Below, in pieces: positions 1-8,979 of a DNA stretch of 64,000 nucleotides. Numbering within the stretch: the stretch's first letter is position 1; each line of letters starts with the position of its first letter. Made by a program: the position numbers and the translations under genes. Source of the DNA: Candidatus Latescibacterota bacterium. Lineage in GTDB: Bacteria > Latescibacterota > UBA2968. Location of the stretch: positions 124,001 to 188,000 of the forward strand of contig JAJEHL010000026.1 in the NCBI GenBank assembly GCA_022823725.1, written 5' to 3'. The notes under the pieces were generated by a model. The model was not told the DNA's origin, searched no databases, and saw only the letters and a list, made by a program, of their open reading frames with translations.

Positions 1-2
1 GG

Positions 3-152
3 ATACGCTCCGTATTGATACCGGGTGAGAACGGACAATTGACGCCTTTTTTCACAACAAACCGATCTTACTTTGGCCCACTCAGCGAATCCATCCTCGC
101 ACAACAACCTCAAACTATGGATATAAACTATGCCTCCCCGCCGTTCTTCTGA
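3..152 (+). CDS. 3' end of an unidentified protein gene (partial)
   Basis: A reading frame is open from the left edge of the window to a TGA at 150-152, giving about 49 residues ending in ASPPFF. It overlaps the start of the next gene by 23 bases, as the next two genes also overlap each other by 26 bases. The visible part has no recognisable motif. An open frame this short can arise by chance, so this is a tentative call that rests on the overlap pattern and the absence of another gene here. Confidence 0.3.
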   Translation: MRSVLIPGENGQLTPFFTTNRSYFGPLSESILAQQPQTMDINYASPPFF

Positions 153-2538
153 AAAAAAAACCCCTTCTACACTCACCAACTTCCTATCCCGTCCATGGGT
201 ACCCATTGTATTCTTCGCCCTGCTCACAGCCGGCTACTTCTATCACCTCCTCATCACGGGCGATGTGATCTACGGCACCGACACCGGTGCAGAACTTCAC
301 AGAGGCAACGAACCCTTTGCGGAAGCCCTGAAAAAATTACCACCCAAAAACTGGAGCCGATTCATGGGCGGTACCCCGGAATCGTCCGCCCTGCGATCCC
401 AATACTACCCCCTCGTCGTCATCGACCTCTTCACCAGCGAACACCGCTATTTTGGCTGGCGTTACATCTTCGCCATGTTCACAGCAGGCTACTTCATGTA
501 CCTCTGCGCACGCAGCTTTGGCCTCCACCCCCTCGCAGCCCTCATCGCAGGTGCGGCCTACGCCTCTGCACCCGCATTCCTCTCCTTCACGCATGCCGGG
601 CACTATGCAAAAATGACCGTCATCGGCCTCTTCCCCCTCATGTACTGGGCACTCAACCGCGGCATGGACACGCGACGCATCATCTACTTTTTTATCCTCG
701 GCGGCACCGTCGGCATCGCCATCTACAGCCCGCACCTCCAGATGGCTTACTTTGCCCTCTGGGCACTGGGCCTGCTCTTTCTCTACAAACTCTTACGGGG
801 TCTGTTCCACACCCGAAACACAAAAACCGCCCTCTACCAAACCCTCCTATCGGCAGGCGCGATCTGCCTGGGCCTCGCCATAGGTGCAGAAGGCGTCATC
901 CCCCAATACTGGAACACACAAACATCTTCAAAACGCGCCGCCACCGAACAAACATCCGACGATGGCTACGAATTTGCCTCATCCTGGTCGCTTCACCCCG
1001 AAGAAATATTCGCCCTCGCCATACCCGAATTCGTCAGCTTTGACACAAACACAACACCCCATAAATACTGGGGACGCAACGCCTTCAAAATCAACTCGGA
1101 ATACGTCGGCATCGTCCCCTTCTTCTTCGCCATCTTTGCCCTCTCGCGCACGCGCAAAAAAGCCCACATCGCATTCCTCCTCGGCCTCTTCATACTCGCC
1201 GTCGCCTATTCACTCGGTCCCCACACCCCCCTGCACAAACTCCTGTACCACCTCGTCCCGGGCGTCAGCGTACTGCGCGCACCCGGCATGATCGCCTTCC
1301 TCTTCTCCTTTGCGCTATGCGCCCTCGCCGCGTACGGCCTCCACCGCCTCATCACCGACGACATCACCCCTGAAACCGCGAAAAAACTCGGCATCGCAGG
1401 CGGAATATGCACCGCAATCCTCCTCTTATTCGCCTTCGTCCCCTCCGCACTCTTATCCCTCTGGCAAAACATCGTCTGGACGGACATATCCGCCTGGCAA
1501 GAGATTATATGGCAAAATAGAGATACATCCTTCACCCGCCTCCAAATCGCCCAAAACAACCTCCCCCTCACAGGACAGGGCGCACTGCTCGCCGCACTCT
1601 TCGTCGGCACACTCACCGTCATCTCGTATCTCCGCGCACAAAACAAACTCAAAATCCACACCTTCTTCCTCATCCTCCTCACCATCATCCTCATCGACAC
1701 CTGGCGCATCGACAAAATGTTTCTCAACTACGCCAACCCCAACCGCGTTCTACCAGAAGAGCGCGTCAACGCCGACGCCGTTGCATTCCTCAAACGCGAC
1801 AACAGCCTCTTTCGCGTACTCGCCCTACCCGACCACAACCAGATGCCCCTGCCCGGCATAGACCTCGTAACCGGCTTTAACGACTTCGCCATCAGGCGTT
1901 ACGACCACATCCTCAAATCCGGAACCATCAACTTCTCAAATCCCGCGATCCTCAACCTCCTCAACACCAAATACATCGTCGTGCCGTCTGAACTAAACAT
2001 CCCCTATCTCCAAAAAATTGCCGGACGCCAGGGTCTGCACATCTACCGCAACCCCGGCGCACTACCGTGGTTTTACCTCGCACCCCAACACGAAATCGTC
2101 CCCGATGAAAATCAAATCCTCCAAAAACTGACCGACCGCAACGCCAACCCCATGCAAACAGCACTACTCGAAGAAGACCCCGGCATCTCCTCCACCCCCA
2201 ATGCCAGCGAAGCAGACAGCGTCGAACGCCTCGAATACAACGAACACCAGGGCCATCTCAAACTCAGAACAACAGCCCCCGGACCCCGCATTCTCGTCAT
2301 CTCGCAAAACCACCACCCCAACTGGACTGCCACCGTCAACGGCGAACCCAAACCCCTCATACGCGCCAACTACCTCTGGACCGCAGTCGCACTTGCACCC
2401 GGCGAACACATCGTCGAACTCACCTACCGGGACCCTATCGTAGCCACCACGCGCTGGATCACACTCGGTGGCGTTATCCTCCTCATCGCTGCAATCGCAC
2501 TGTGCATATACAATGAAAAAACCCACAACACCAACTGA
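130..2538 (+). CDS. YfhO-family multispanning membrane protein
   Basis: The 802-residue protein has a hydrophobic helix near residues 24-45, many further membrane segments to about residue 530, and a mostly soluble C-terminal part (about 540-770) followed by a last helix (about 775-795). The early loop with YGTD, the RFMGG region and the AGAAYA helix, and the late 'LLNTKYIVVP' segment, are typical of YfhO-type proteins, which resemble GT-C glycosyltransferases and are linked to glycosylating surface polymers. Its acceptor cannot be read from sequence. It overlaps the downstream flippase by 26 bases, so the two are almost certainly translated from one message. Family call firm; activity inferred. 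Confidence 0.85.
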   Translation: MPPRRSSEKKTPSTLTNFLSRPWVPIVFFALLTAGYFYHLLITGDVIYGTDTGAELHRGNEPFAEALKKLPPKNWSRFMGGTPESSALRSQYYPLVVIDLFTSEHRYFGWRYIFAMFTAGYFMYLCARSFGLHPLAALIAGAAYASAPAFLSFTHAGHYAKMTVIGLFPLMYWALNRGMDTRRIIYFFILGGTVGIAIYSPHLQMAYFALWALGLLFLYKLLRGLFHTRNTKTALYQTLLSAGAICLGLAIGAEGVIPQYWNTQTSSKRAATEQTSDDGYEFASSWSLHPEEIFALAIPEFVSFDTNTTPHKYWGRNAFKINSEYVGIVPFFFAIFALSRTRKKAHIAFLLGLFILAVAYSLGPHTPLHKLLYHLVPGVSVLRAPGMIAFLFSFALCALAAYGLHRLITDDITPETAKKLGIAGGICTAILLLFAFVPSALLSLWQNIVWTDISAWQEIIWQNRDTSFTRLQIAQNNLPLTGQGALLAALFVGTLTVISYLRAQNKLKIHTFFLILLTIILIDTWRIDKMFLNYANPNRVLPEERVNADAVAFLKRDNSLFRVLALPDHNQMPLPGIDLVTGFNDFAIRRYDHILKSGTINFSNPAILNLLNTKYIVVPSELNIPYLQKIAGRQGLHIYRNPGALPWFYLAPQHEIVPDENQILQKLTDRNANPMQTALLEEDPGISSTPNASEADSVERLEYNEHQGHLKLRTTAPGPRILVISQNHHPNWTATVNGEPKPLIRANYLWTAVALAPGEHIVELTYRDPIVATTRWITLGGVILLIAAIALCIYNEKTHNTN

Positions 2539-4042
2539 AGCATCCGCCATCCAGCGCATTGCCCGCGGCGCGATACAAACCTTCGGCAGCACCTACCCCG
2601 CGCGAATCATCAACTTCGCGGTACTCCTCCTGCTCTACCAGATCCTCGTCCCCGAAGACTTTGGCGCCATCACAACAGCCTATTCAATCCTCGCCCTCGT
2701 CATCGCCATCCGCGACCTCGGATTGCATTACGCCCTCTTGCACGAACACGACAACGTCCACGACCTCGCACCCACACACTTTGTACTCAGCGTCAGCCTG
2801 GGCAGCATCAGCACACTCCTCGCCCTGTGCATCGCCCTCTATTCCGAACACCTGTTTGAACTCACCCGCACATTCAACACCTACATCACAGACGCCGATA
2901 CAGAACAAACCTACCCCAAAGTCGCCATTGCCCTGGGCATACTGGGCGCATTCGACCTCCTCCGAACAGCCGCACTCACCGCCGAAACCCAGCTACAGCG
3001 CGACCTCGAATTTGGGCGCCTCGCCTTTGCACATGCAGGAGGAACCATCCTCGCAGCCCTCGTCGGCCTCGCCCTCGCCTACCTCGGATACGGCAAATGG
3101 GCACTTATCCTCGGATTCTTCCCATACAGCGTCACCTATATCCTCGTCTATTGCACCGTCGTCTGGCTCCGCCATCCCCCGCCCCTGAATCAGCTACACG
3201 CCTTCAACGCACAAGCCGCGCGACGCCTGATCCGCTACGGCTTATGGTTCTGGATCGGCGGCATACCCAAAATTTTCATCCAACACTACGACAAACTCAT
3301 CATCAGCCTGTTCTTCACCTTGAGCCTGCGCGGGATATACGACGCCGCACACAGCTTTGCACAGATACCCACTGGGGCCATCACCATGGTCATGGTACGC
3401 ATCACCGCCACAGTGTACGCACGCTACCAGAACAACCGCGACCAACTCTCCGCAGCATACCGCAGAACCTCGCGCCTCATCCTGCGCACCACAGTCCCCA
3501 TCTCCCTCGTGCTCGCGCTCGAAGCCAACCGATGGATACACATCTTCAAACCCGACTGGGCACCCGCAGCCCCGCTCCTCCAATGGCTCATCATCTACGC
3601 CCTCTGCCGCCCCCTGCTCGACGATGTACACGCCCTATTCTACAGCGCAGGCAGCCCCAAAAGCATTGCAAAATTCTCTGCGGCTCAAGCCCTCATCCTC
3701 CTCATCCTCGCCCCCTATCTCGCCCATCACCTGGACGCGATAGGCATCGCCATCAGCATGAACGCCATCGCCCTCGTCGGCCTCATCCTCGCACTCATCC
3801 TCGTACGCTCTTATGTCGATATCCCCATCGCCAAAACTTACGCCCCCCCGCTCATCGCCGCAGCCATCGGCGCGGGCATGCACTTTGCCCTTGCCGAATG
3901 GCTCAACACATTGCCAATCCCAATCGGCGTCCTCGCCGGCAGCGCAATCTTCACCACGGGTTATGGCTCGGGCCTCCTCATCGTTGAACGCAAAACAATA
4001 ATCGACGAAATCAAAACCGTCATCCGCGCGATCAGATCATGA
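2513..4042 (+). CDS. Wzx/MATE-type polysaccharide flippase
   Basis: About 509 residues starting MKKPTTPTEA, with roughly a dozen hydrophobic segments typical of the MOP (Wzx, RfbX, WzxC) exporter superfamily. Known members flip lipid-linked oligosaccharides across the inner membrane. I chose the ATG at 2513 because the 15 residues encoded upstream are read from inside the preceding gene and look unlike a protein N-terminus. Position after the YfhO protein and before epimerases and glycosyltransferases supports a role in surface-glycan export. The stop codon lies directly against an iterated AGGAT repeat. Confidence 0.85.
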   Translation: MKKPTTPTEASAIQRIARGAIQTFGSTYPARIINFAVLLLLYQILVPEDFGAITTAYSILALVIAIRDLGLHYALLHEHDNVHDLAPTHFVLSVSLGSISTLLALCIALYSEHLFELTRTFNTYITDADTEQTYPKVAIALGILGAFDLLRTAALTAETQLQRDLEFGRLAFAHAGGTILAALVGLALAYLGYGKWALILGFFPYSVTYILVYCTVVWLRHPPPLNQLHAFNAQAARRLIRYGLWFWIGGIPKIFIQHYDKLIISLFFTLSLRGIYDAAHSFAQIPTGAITMVMVRITATVYARYQNNRDQLSAAYRRTSRLILRTTVPISLVLALEANRWIHIFKPDWAPAAPLLQWLIIYALCRPLLDDVHALFYSAGSPKSIAKFSAAQALILLILAPYLAHHLDAIGIAISMNAIALVGLILALILVRSYVDIPIAKTYAPPLIAAAIGAGMHFALAEWLNTLPIPIGVLAGSAIFTTGYGSGLLIVERKTIIDEIKTVIRAIRS

Positions 4043-4077
4043 TCAGGATTCTCAGGATGAAAGGATGGACAGGATAG
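4042..4077. repeat. Iterated AGGAT intergenic repeat
   Basis: Four copies of AGGAT spaced 8-10 bases apart begin at the last base of the flippase stop codon. This kind of intergenic filler is seen in many environmental bacterial genomes; its function is unknown. Confidence 0.6.
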
Positions 4078-4098
4078 AGTCAAAATCAAAAGCGAAAA

Positions 4099-4134
4099 CC
4101 TCTGGATCGCGGCTCAGAGGCATACCGCGATGAC
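4099..4134. repeat. Nested palindromic repeat, copy 1 (short form)
   Basis: The outer arms ATCGCGG and CCGCGAT enclose a short insert, followed by the characteristic TGAC. It is one of eight copies in the window (see the finding on modular repeats). Confidence 0.8.
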
Positions 4135-4148
4135 AAACAACAGCAAAA

Positions 4149-4236
4149 CCTTCTGGATCGCGGCTTACGCTTGCCTCCCGTATAAAGGCACTACGGGACA
4201 GGCTCTGTATGCTTTAAGCAGGGGCCGCGATGACGG
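4149..4236. repeat. Nested palindromic repeat, copy 2 (long form)
   Basis: Outer arms ATCGCGG/CCGCGAT enclose two inner hairpins: CCCGTA/TACGGG, then an imperfect GCTTTAAGC-type block with GGGGC. It lies just upstream of the promoter of the ATPase gene. An in-frame extension of that gene would translate this repeat, which argues against the longer start. Confidence 0.85.
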
Positions 4237-4255
4237 CTTTACCCTCTTAATTACA

Positions 4256-4300
4256 TTGACATTTGTCCCTATTTCAATTATTATTCTAAAAATAATAATT
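4256..4300 (+). promoter_or_regulatory. Sigma70-type promoter with overlapping palindrome
   Basis: A perfect TTGACA (4256-4261) is followed after exactly 17 bases by TATTAT (4279-4284). A perfect inverted repeat with 10-base arms, AATTATTATT (4276-4285) and AATAATAATT (4291-4300), overlaps the -10 box. A repressor bound there would block transcription. It points to tight control, possibly autoregulation, of the downstream ATPase. Sequence is direct; the operator role is inference. Confidence 0.7.
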
Positions 4301-4315
4301 ATTGAGAGAATAATA

Positions 4316-5716
4316 ATGAAATTCTACGACAGAGAAACAGAACTCGCACTCCTGCGAGACCTCACCGACAGATCAACCCAATATTCTCAATTCACCGCGA
4401 TCTTTGGGCGACGTCGCATAGGAAAAACAGAACTCGTGCGCCAGCATCTCCAGACCATCTATTTCTTTGTCGAAAAACGCCCTTCAAATGCCCTCCTCGC
4501 CGAATTCTCCGCCACCCTCAAATCTCACATAGCCCACGCGCCCGCATTTACAGATTGGAAAGACTTTCTCGTATTCCTCTTTGCCGAAACCCAGCACAGG
4601 AACCTGATCGTCGTCCTCGATGAATTTCAAAACTTTCTCTCTGTCGAACCCGCCCTCTACTCCATCCTCCAGGGCGTATGGGACACCTATCACAAACAAT
4701 CCAGCATCCATCTCATCGCCATAGGCTCTGTCGTCGGCCTGATGAAAAAAGTCTTCCAGGACGCCAAAGAACCCCTCTACGGTCGCCTCACCCGGGAAAT
4801 TGACCTCAGCCCTTTACCCATCGCAGCCATCTATCAAATCGCCACAGACCTCGGCTTTCAATCGCCCACAGACATCCTGACCCTGTACGGCATCTTTGGC
4901 GGCATGCCCCGGTACTACGAAATCATAGAAAGCATGGACTTGGGCGGCAGCACCATTCCCCACATACTCCATCGCGCACTATTCACCCCCTTTGCCCCCT
5001 TTCGCAACGAAATGCGCGACATCATCCTCTCTGAATTCGGGGGCACAGCCCACACCTATCTGGCAATCCTCGAAGCCATTGCCACCGGCAAAACCCGCCG
5101 GTCTGAAATCGCAGGTCCCGTTGGCCTCCCAGCCACGAGCCTGTCCAAATACCTGCGCGAATTATCCGACCTGTTCGACCTCATCGAACGCGAAGTACCC
5201 ATCACCGAGCAATCGTGGAAAACAAAAAAAAGCCGCTATAAAATCCGCGACCCCTTTATCACATTCTGGATGCGATTCATCTACCGGCAATTGAGCATCT
5301 ACGAATCGGGCAATTTCCCGTATTTTCTCAATCGCCTCGACACTTACATATCGGAATTCATGGGCTTTGCCTTTGAAAATATCACGCGAGAACTCTTAAT
5401 CCAACGCAACCACCACAACGCCACGCCCTTCTACTTTCACCGAATCGGACGCTGGTGGGACAGACAAAGCGAAATAGACCTCGTCGCCCTCAACCCCGAA
5501 ACCCGGCAAACCCTCTTTGTCGAATGCAAATGGACATCCACCCCCGTTGGCACAGACGTCCTGCAAACCCTCAAACACCGCGCACAAAAGCTCCCAACCT
5601 CGGAGGCTTTTTATCTCATCGCCTCAAAATCCGGATTTACCGACACCCTCAAAAATCTCCGCGACCCGCACCTCCACCTCTGGGACCCGCACGACATCGC
5701 GACATTTTTGATTTAG
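4316..5716 (+). CDS. AAA-family ATPase with DUF234-type PD-(D/E)XK-like C-terminal domain
   Basis: 466 residues. Walker A is GRRRIGKTEL (about 31-40) and Walker B is VVLDEFQNF (about 99-107), as in the archaeal-type ATPase family PF01637. A winged-helix-like region sits around 260-330. The C-terminus has EIDLVA (from 386) and VECKW (about 402-406), spaced like the D and ExK of PD-(D/E)XK nucleases, the fold assigned to DUF234. The start at 4316 follows the promoter and its palindrome; a longer frame would cross an intergenic repeat. Neighbours are glycan genes with no evident link, so this looks like an inserted single-gene unit. Cellular role unknown; DNA processing or defence is possible. 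Confidence 0.8.
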   Translation: MKFYDRETELALLRDLTDRSTQYSQFTAIFGRRRIGKTELVRQHLQTIYFFVEKRPSNALLAEFSATLKSHIAHAPAFTDWKDFLVFLFAETQHRNLIVVLDEFQNFLSVEPALYSILQGVWDTYHKQSSIHLIAIGSVVGLMKKVFQDAKEPLYGRLTREIDLSPLPIAAIYQIATDLGFQSPTDILTLYGIFGGMPRYYEIIESMDLGGSTIPHILHRALFTPFAPFRNEMRDIILSEFGGTAHTYLAILEAIATGKTRRSEIAGPVGLPATSLSKYLRELSDLFDLIEREVPITEQSWKTKKSRYKIRDPFITFWMRFIYRQLSIYESGNFPYFLNRLDTYISEFMGFAFENITRELLIQRNHHNATPFYFHRIGRWWDRQSEIDLVALNPETRQTLFVECKWTSTPVGTDVLQTLKHRAQKLPTSEAFYLIASKSGFTDTLKNLRDPHLHLWDPHDIATFLI

Positions 5717-5795
5717 AATTTGACCTTTCCCCATCAAAACCCTATGTTTTTCCCCAATCTTATTTTTTGCCAAACCACGCACTAAAAGCGCATCC

Positions 5796-6848
5796 ATGAA
5801 AACCCTCCTCGTCACTGGATCCTCGGGCCTCATAGGCTCGGAAGTCTGCATCTATTTCGCCGAACAGGGATATATTGTCCACGGCATCGACAACAACCAG
5901 CGCGCCGTCTTTTTTGGTCCCCAGGGAGACACGCGCTGGAATCAAAAACGTCTGGAAAACGTCACAAAACACTTCCACCACCACGAAATAGACATCCGCG
6001 ACCGCACGGGCATTTGCGAACGCCTCTCCAAAATAAAACCCAACGCCATCATACATGCAGCCGCCCAACCCTCGCACGACCTCGCCGCACGCATCCCCTT
6101 CGACGACTTTGACACCAACGCCGTCGGCACGCTCAACCTCCTCGAAGCCGCGCGTCAAACCTGTCCCGAATCTCCCTTTATCCACATGTCCACCAACAAA
6201 GTCTATGGCGATGCCCCCAACCACATCCCCTTAAAAGAACTGGACACCCGCTGGGATTACGACGACCCCGCGTACAAACACGGCATCTCCGAAACCTTTA
6301 CCATTGACCAGTCCAAACACTCGCTCTTCGGCGCATCCAAAGTCGCTGCCGACATCATGGTACAGGAATACGGGCGTTATTTTGACATGCCCACCTGCTG
6401 CCTGCGCGGCGGATGCCTCACCGGACCCAATCACAGCGGCGTTGAACTACACGGCTTCTTGAGCTATCTGATCAAATGCAACATGGAAGGTCGCACATAC
6501 ACCATCTACGGCTACAAAGGCAAACAGGTACGCGACAATATCCACGCCCTCGACGTCGCCCGCTTCATGTGGGCCTTTGTCCAATCGCCCCGATGCGGCG
6601 AAGTCTATAACCTCGGCGGCGGAAAAAACAACAGTTGCTCCATCCTCGAAGCATTTGACCTCGCTGCCCAATACTCCAATAAAAAAATGCAATACACCTA
6701 CACCGACCAGAACCGCGAAGGCGACCATATATGCTATTACAGCGACCTCCGCAAAATGAAATCGCACTATCCCAACTGGGACATCACAAAAACCCTCGAA
6801 GACACCTTTGCCGAAATAGTCGCAAGCTGGCAGAAGCGACTCATATAA
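5796..6848 (+). CDS. NAD-dependent sugar epimerase/dehydratase (CDP-paratose 2-epimerase-like)
   Basis: 350 residues of the extended short-chain dehydrogenase family. The dinucleotide motif GSSGLIGSE is at about 8-16 and the STNKVYG segment at about 130-136. The helix carrying the usual YxxxK reads LFGASK here, so phenylalanine replaces the catalytic tyrosine. [11 protein letters not shown] and KQVRDNIH resemble CDP-paratose/tyvelose 2-epimerases. A nucleotide-sugar conversion for the surface glycan is likely; the exact substrate is not known. The downstream glycosyltransferase starts 16 bases after the stop. Confidence 0.82.
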   Translation: MKTLLVTGSSGLIGSEVCIYFAEQGYIVHGIDNNQRAVFFGPQGDTRWNQKRLENVTKHFHHHEIDIRDRTGICERLSKIKPNAIIHAAAQPSHDLAARIPFDDFDTNAVGTLNLLEAARQTCPESPFIHMSTNKVYGDAPNHIPLKELDTRWDYDDPAYKHGISETFTIDQSKHSLFGASKVAADIMVQEYGRYFDMPTCCLRGGCLTGPNHSGVELHGFLSYLIKCNMEGRTYTIYGYKGKQVRDNIHALDVARFMWAFVQSPRCGEVYNLGGGKNNSCSILEAFDLAAQYSNKKMQYTYTDQNREGDHICYYSDLRKMKSHYPNWDITKTLEDTFAEIVASWQKRLI

Positions 6849-6864
6849 TCCGGAGAACCTCATT

Positions 6865-7818
6865 ATGAAAATCCAGGTCTATGCGTGCCACGAAGGCGTA
6901 CAGGAAAGTCTATTGCGCGAATGGGTCGCACGCGGCCACGAAGTCTATCTCACCGAAGGCGTTGGAAAATGGGATGAAACACGGGCACCCGTAGCCCAGG
7001 GCGTCAAACGCGAATGGCCGAACAACCCCGACGTCTTATGGGTCGGCTCAACGCAGGACGTGGGACATGCCTTCTTGTACAAATGGAAAAAATTCCGTCC
7101 CAGCATTCCCATCGCACTCACGCACTGGTGGATTCCGTCAATCAAGAGATTTGCAGGAACCGTGTACAAATTCGCACATCAAATCAGCGTATGCGAATGG
7201 GGCCGCGAATACCTCCTGAAACGCTGGAACATAGACTCCGCAGTCATGTACTGCCCGGTAGATCCGGACATCTTCACCTTAAGAGAAGAAGACCCCGACC
7301 CCAAGCGCGTCTTATGCGTGGGCAACCACTTTGCCTCGCGCGACATTATGGGCTGGGAGTATCTGGAACCCATCATGCACAAAGTCTATGAACAAGACCC
7401 CGAAGTACACTTCGAATTCCTCGGCGTCAATCCCGAAATCGACCCCAAAAACTATCCCAACGTCTCCAAACGCGCCCTCCCCCAAAACGAAATGCCCGAC
7501 TACCAGGCCAGAGCGCGGTGCGTCGTCATCACCACCACCTTCAACCTCATCCCGCACTCGCTATTGGGCGCAATGGCACTGGGACGCAACATAGTCGCAT
7601 TTGATCTCCCGTCCCTGCACGAAGTCATCGAACACGAAAAAAGCGGGTACCTCATCCCGCGTTACGACACCGACGCCTTTGCCAGACAAATACTCCAACT
7701 CACCAGCACACCCGTCAATCCAGAAATAGGCCGCAAAGCACGCGAAAACGTACTGGCCAAATGCGACTACCGACTCGTGGCATCGCAGTATGAAGAATTT
7801 TTTAATAGCGTATCATAG
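6865..7818 (+). CDS. GT4-like glycosyltransferase (GT-B fold)
   Basis: 317 residues. After MKIQVYACHEG the protein has a GT-B layout: N-terminal half to about 150, and a nucleotide-sugar-binding half with 'RVLCVGNHF' and a late 'SLLGAMALGRNIVAF' followed by LHEVIEHEKSGYLI, the region that in GT4 enzymes binds the donor. The usual EX7E is weak, with G or S in place of the first glutamate. A GGAG ribosome site lies 5' of the ATG. It shares a transcript with the epimerase 16 bases upstream. Donor and acceptor unknown. Confidence 0.78.
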   Translation: MKIQVYACHEGVQESLLREWVARGHEVYLTEGVGKWDETRAPVAQGVKREWPNNPDVLWVGSTQDVGHAFLYKWKKFRPSIPIALTHWWIPSIKRFAGTVYKFAHQISVCEWGREYLLKRWNIDSAVMYCPVDPDIFTLREEDPDPKRVLCVGNHFASRDIMGWEYLEPIMHKVYEQDPEVHFEFLGVNPEIDPKNYPNVSKRALPQNEMPDYQARARCVVITTTFNLIPHSLLGAMALGRNIVAFDLPSLHEVIEHEKSGYLIPRYDTDAFARQILQLTSTPVNPEIGRKARENVLAKCDYRLVASQYEEFFNSVS

Positions 7819-7823
7819 GACAT

Positions 7824-8903
7824 TCAAGGAGCCAGTGCCTCTTCATATACTCGAGCAGTTTGTTCGGCGGCGCGTTGCCATGAAAACTGTGAAGCTCTGC
7901 GAATTCCTTCAGCACTCATTTTAGTACACAATCCTGCATCAATTGTCAGATTGTACATAGCGTTCTTTATCTCTTCTATCTGGTACGGATCTACAAGAAG
8001 AGCTGTGTCGCCCGCTACTTCGGGCATACTCGATGTATTACTCGTTATGACAGGACATCCACAGGCCATGGCCTCGAGAATAGGAAGGCCGAACCCTTCG
8101 TACATTGAAGCATAAATAAAAAAACGGGCGGTCTGAAATAGGCGAATCAACTCATCTTCAGATACATAGCCTTTGAAGATAATGTCATCCTGGAATTCTT
8201 CTGGGATGGTCAAAATATCATCAAAAAGCCATCCTTGTTTTCCTACAATAATCAGTTTGTCACTGATCTTTTCTTTCACGCGAAGAGAGATATAGGCTTC
8301 AATGATTCTCTTGAAATTTTTTCTCGGCTCCAGAGTACCGACAGTTAGGATGAAATCTTCTCTTTTTTTCTTTTTAGGTCTAAACTGCTCAGAAACCCCC
8401 TCATAGACAACATCAATTCTGTGATCAGGTATCTCGAAGAGATCAATAAGATCCTGTTTGGTGGTGTTGCTAACGGCAATAAAACGATCTACAAACCGGA
8501 ATCGATACTTTAAAAAATATTTAAAATACAGGACCCGCCTGGTGGTCTGCCACCTGGGAAAAAGAAGAGGAATCAGGTCGTGAACGGTCATAACGACCCT
8601 GGAATTGGGTCGAAAAAAAAATGGCGCAGTCACTGTGGGGCAATGAACCAGATCGAAATTTGAAAGATTTTTTGGGGGAAAAAAAACAGCCGAAACAAAA
8701 CCACTCCCCAAGACCAGAGTCGGATCATGATAGATCACACGGGTACGAGCAGGAAAAAGGGAATGAGGAAGATCTGATGGTGCAATAAGCGTCAGATCAA
8801 GCTCACTGCGACTTAAAAGTTGGTAGGTGAGATTGTAAATATACTGCTCAACCCCTGCAAAATATTCATTTTTTAGTGCCTCAACAGTAATGGCAATTTT
8901 CAA
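7824..8903 (-). CDS. GT4 family glycosyltransferase (group 1), atypical composition
   Basis: 359 residues starting LKIAITVEAL from a TTG. That start is chosen because a perfect AAGGAG (8913-8918) lies 9 bases upstream; an upstream TTG at 8922-8924 has no such site. The acceptor half contains HDLIPLLFP, the donor half GTLEPRKN (about 195-202) and EGFGLPILEAMACGCPV with the EX7E motif. The gene is visibly richer in A+T and less C-biased in codon endings than the genes either side, and it is the only minus-strand gene in the glycan cluster, both suggesting lateral gain. Divergent from the next gene across 76 bases. Confidence 0.88.
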   Translation of the reverse strand: MKIAITVEALKNEYFAGVEQYIYNLTYQLLSRSELDLTLIAPSDLPHSLFPARTRVIYHDPTLVLGSGFVSAVFFPPKNLSNFDLVHCPTVTAPFFFRPNSRVVMTVHDLIPLLFPRWQTTRRVLYFKYFLKYRFRFVDRFIAVSNTTKQDLIDLFEIPDHRIDVVYEGVSEQFRPKKKKREDFILTVGTLEPRKNFKRIIEAYISLRVKEKISDKLIIVGKQGWLFDDILTIPEEFQDDIIFKGYVSEDELIRLFQTARFFIYASMYEGFGLPILEAMACGCPVITSNTSSMPEVAGDTALLVDPYQIEEIKNAMYNLTIDAGLCTKMSAEGIRRASQFSWQRAAEQTARVYEEALAP

Positions 8904-8979
8904 AACGGAATTCTCCTTTTCCAATCGCGGTGATAGACAACGCTACACTCAAAACGATCATCTCCTAAAGTTACTTATC

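Noticed and set aside
4130-4315. An N-terminal extension of the ATPase gene by 62 codons
   Set aside because: It would translate the nested palindromic repeat and the promoter; the start at 4316 follows both.
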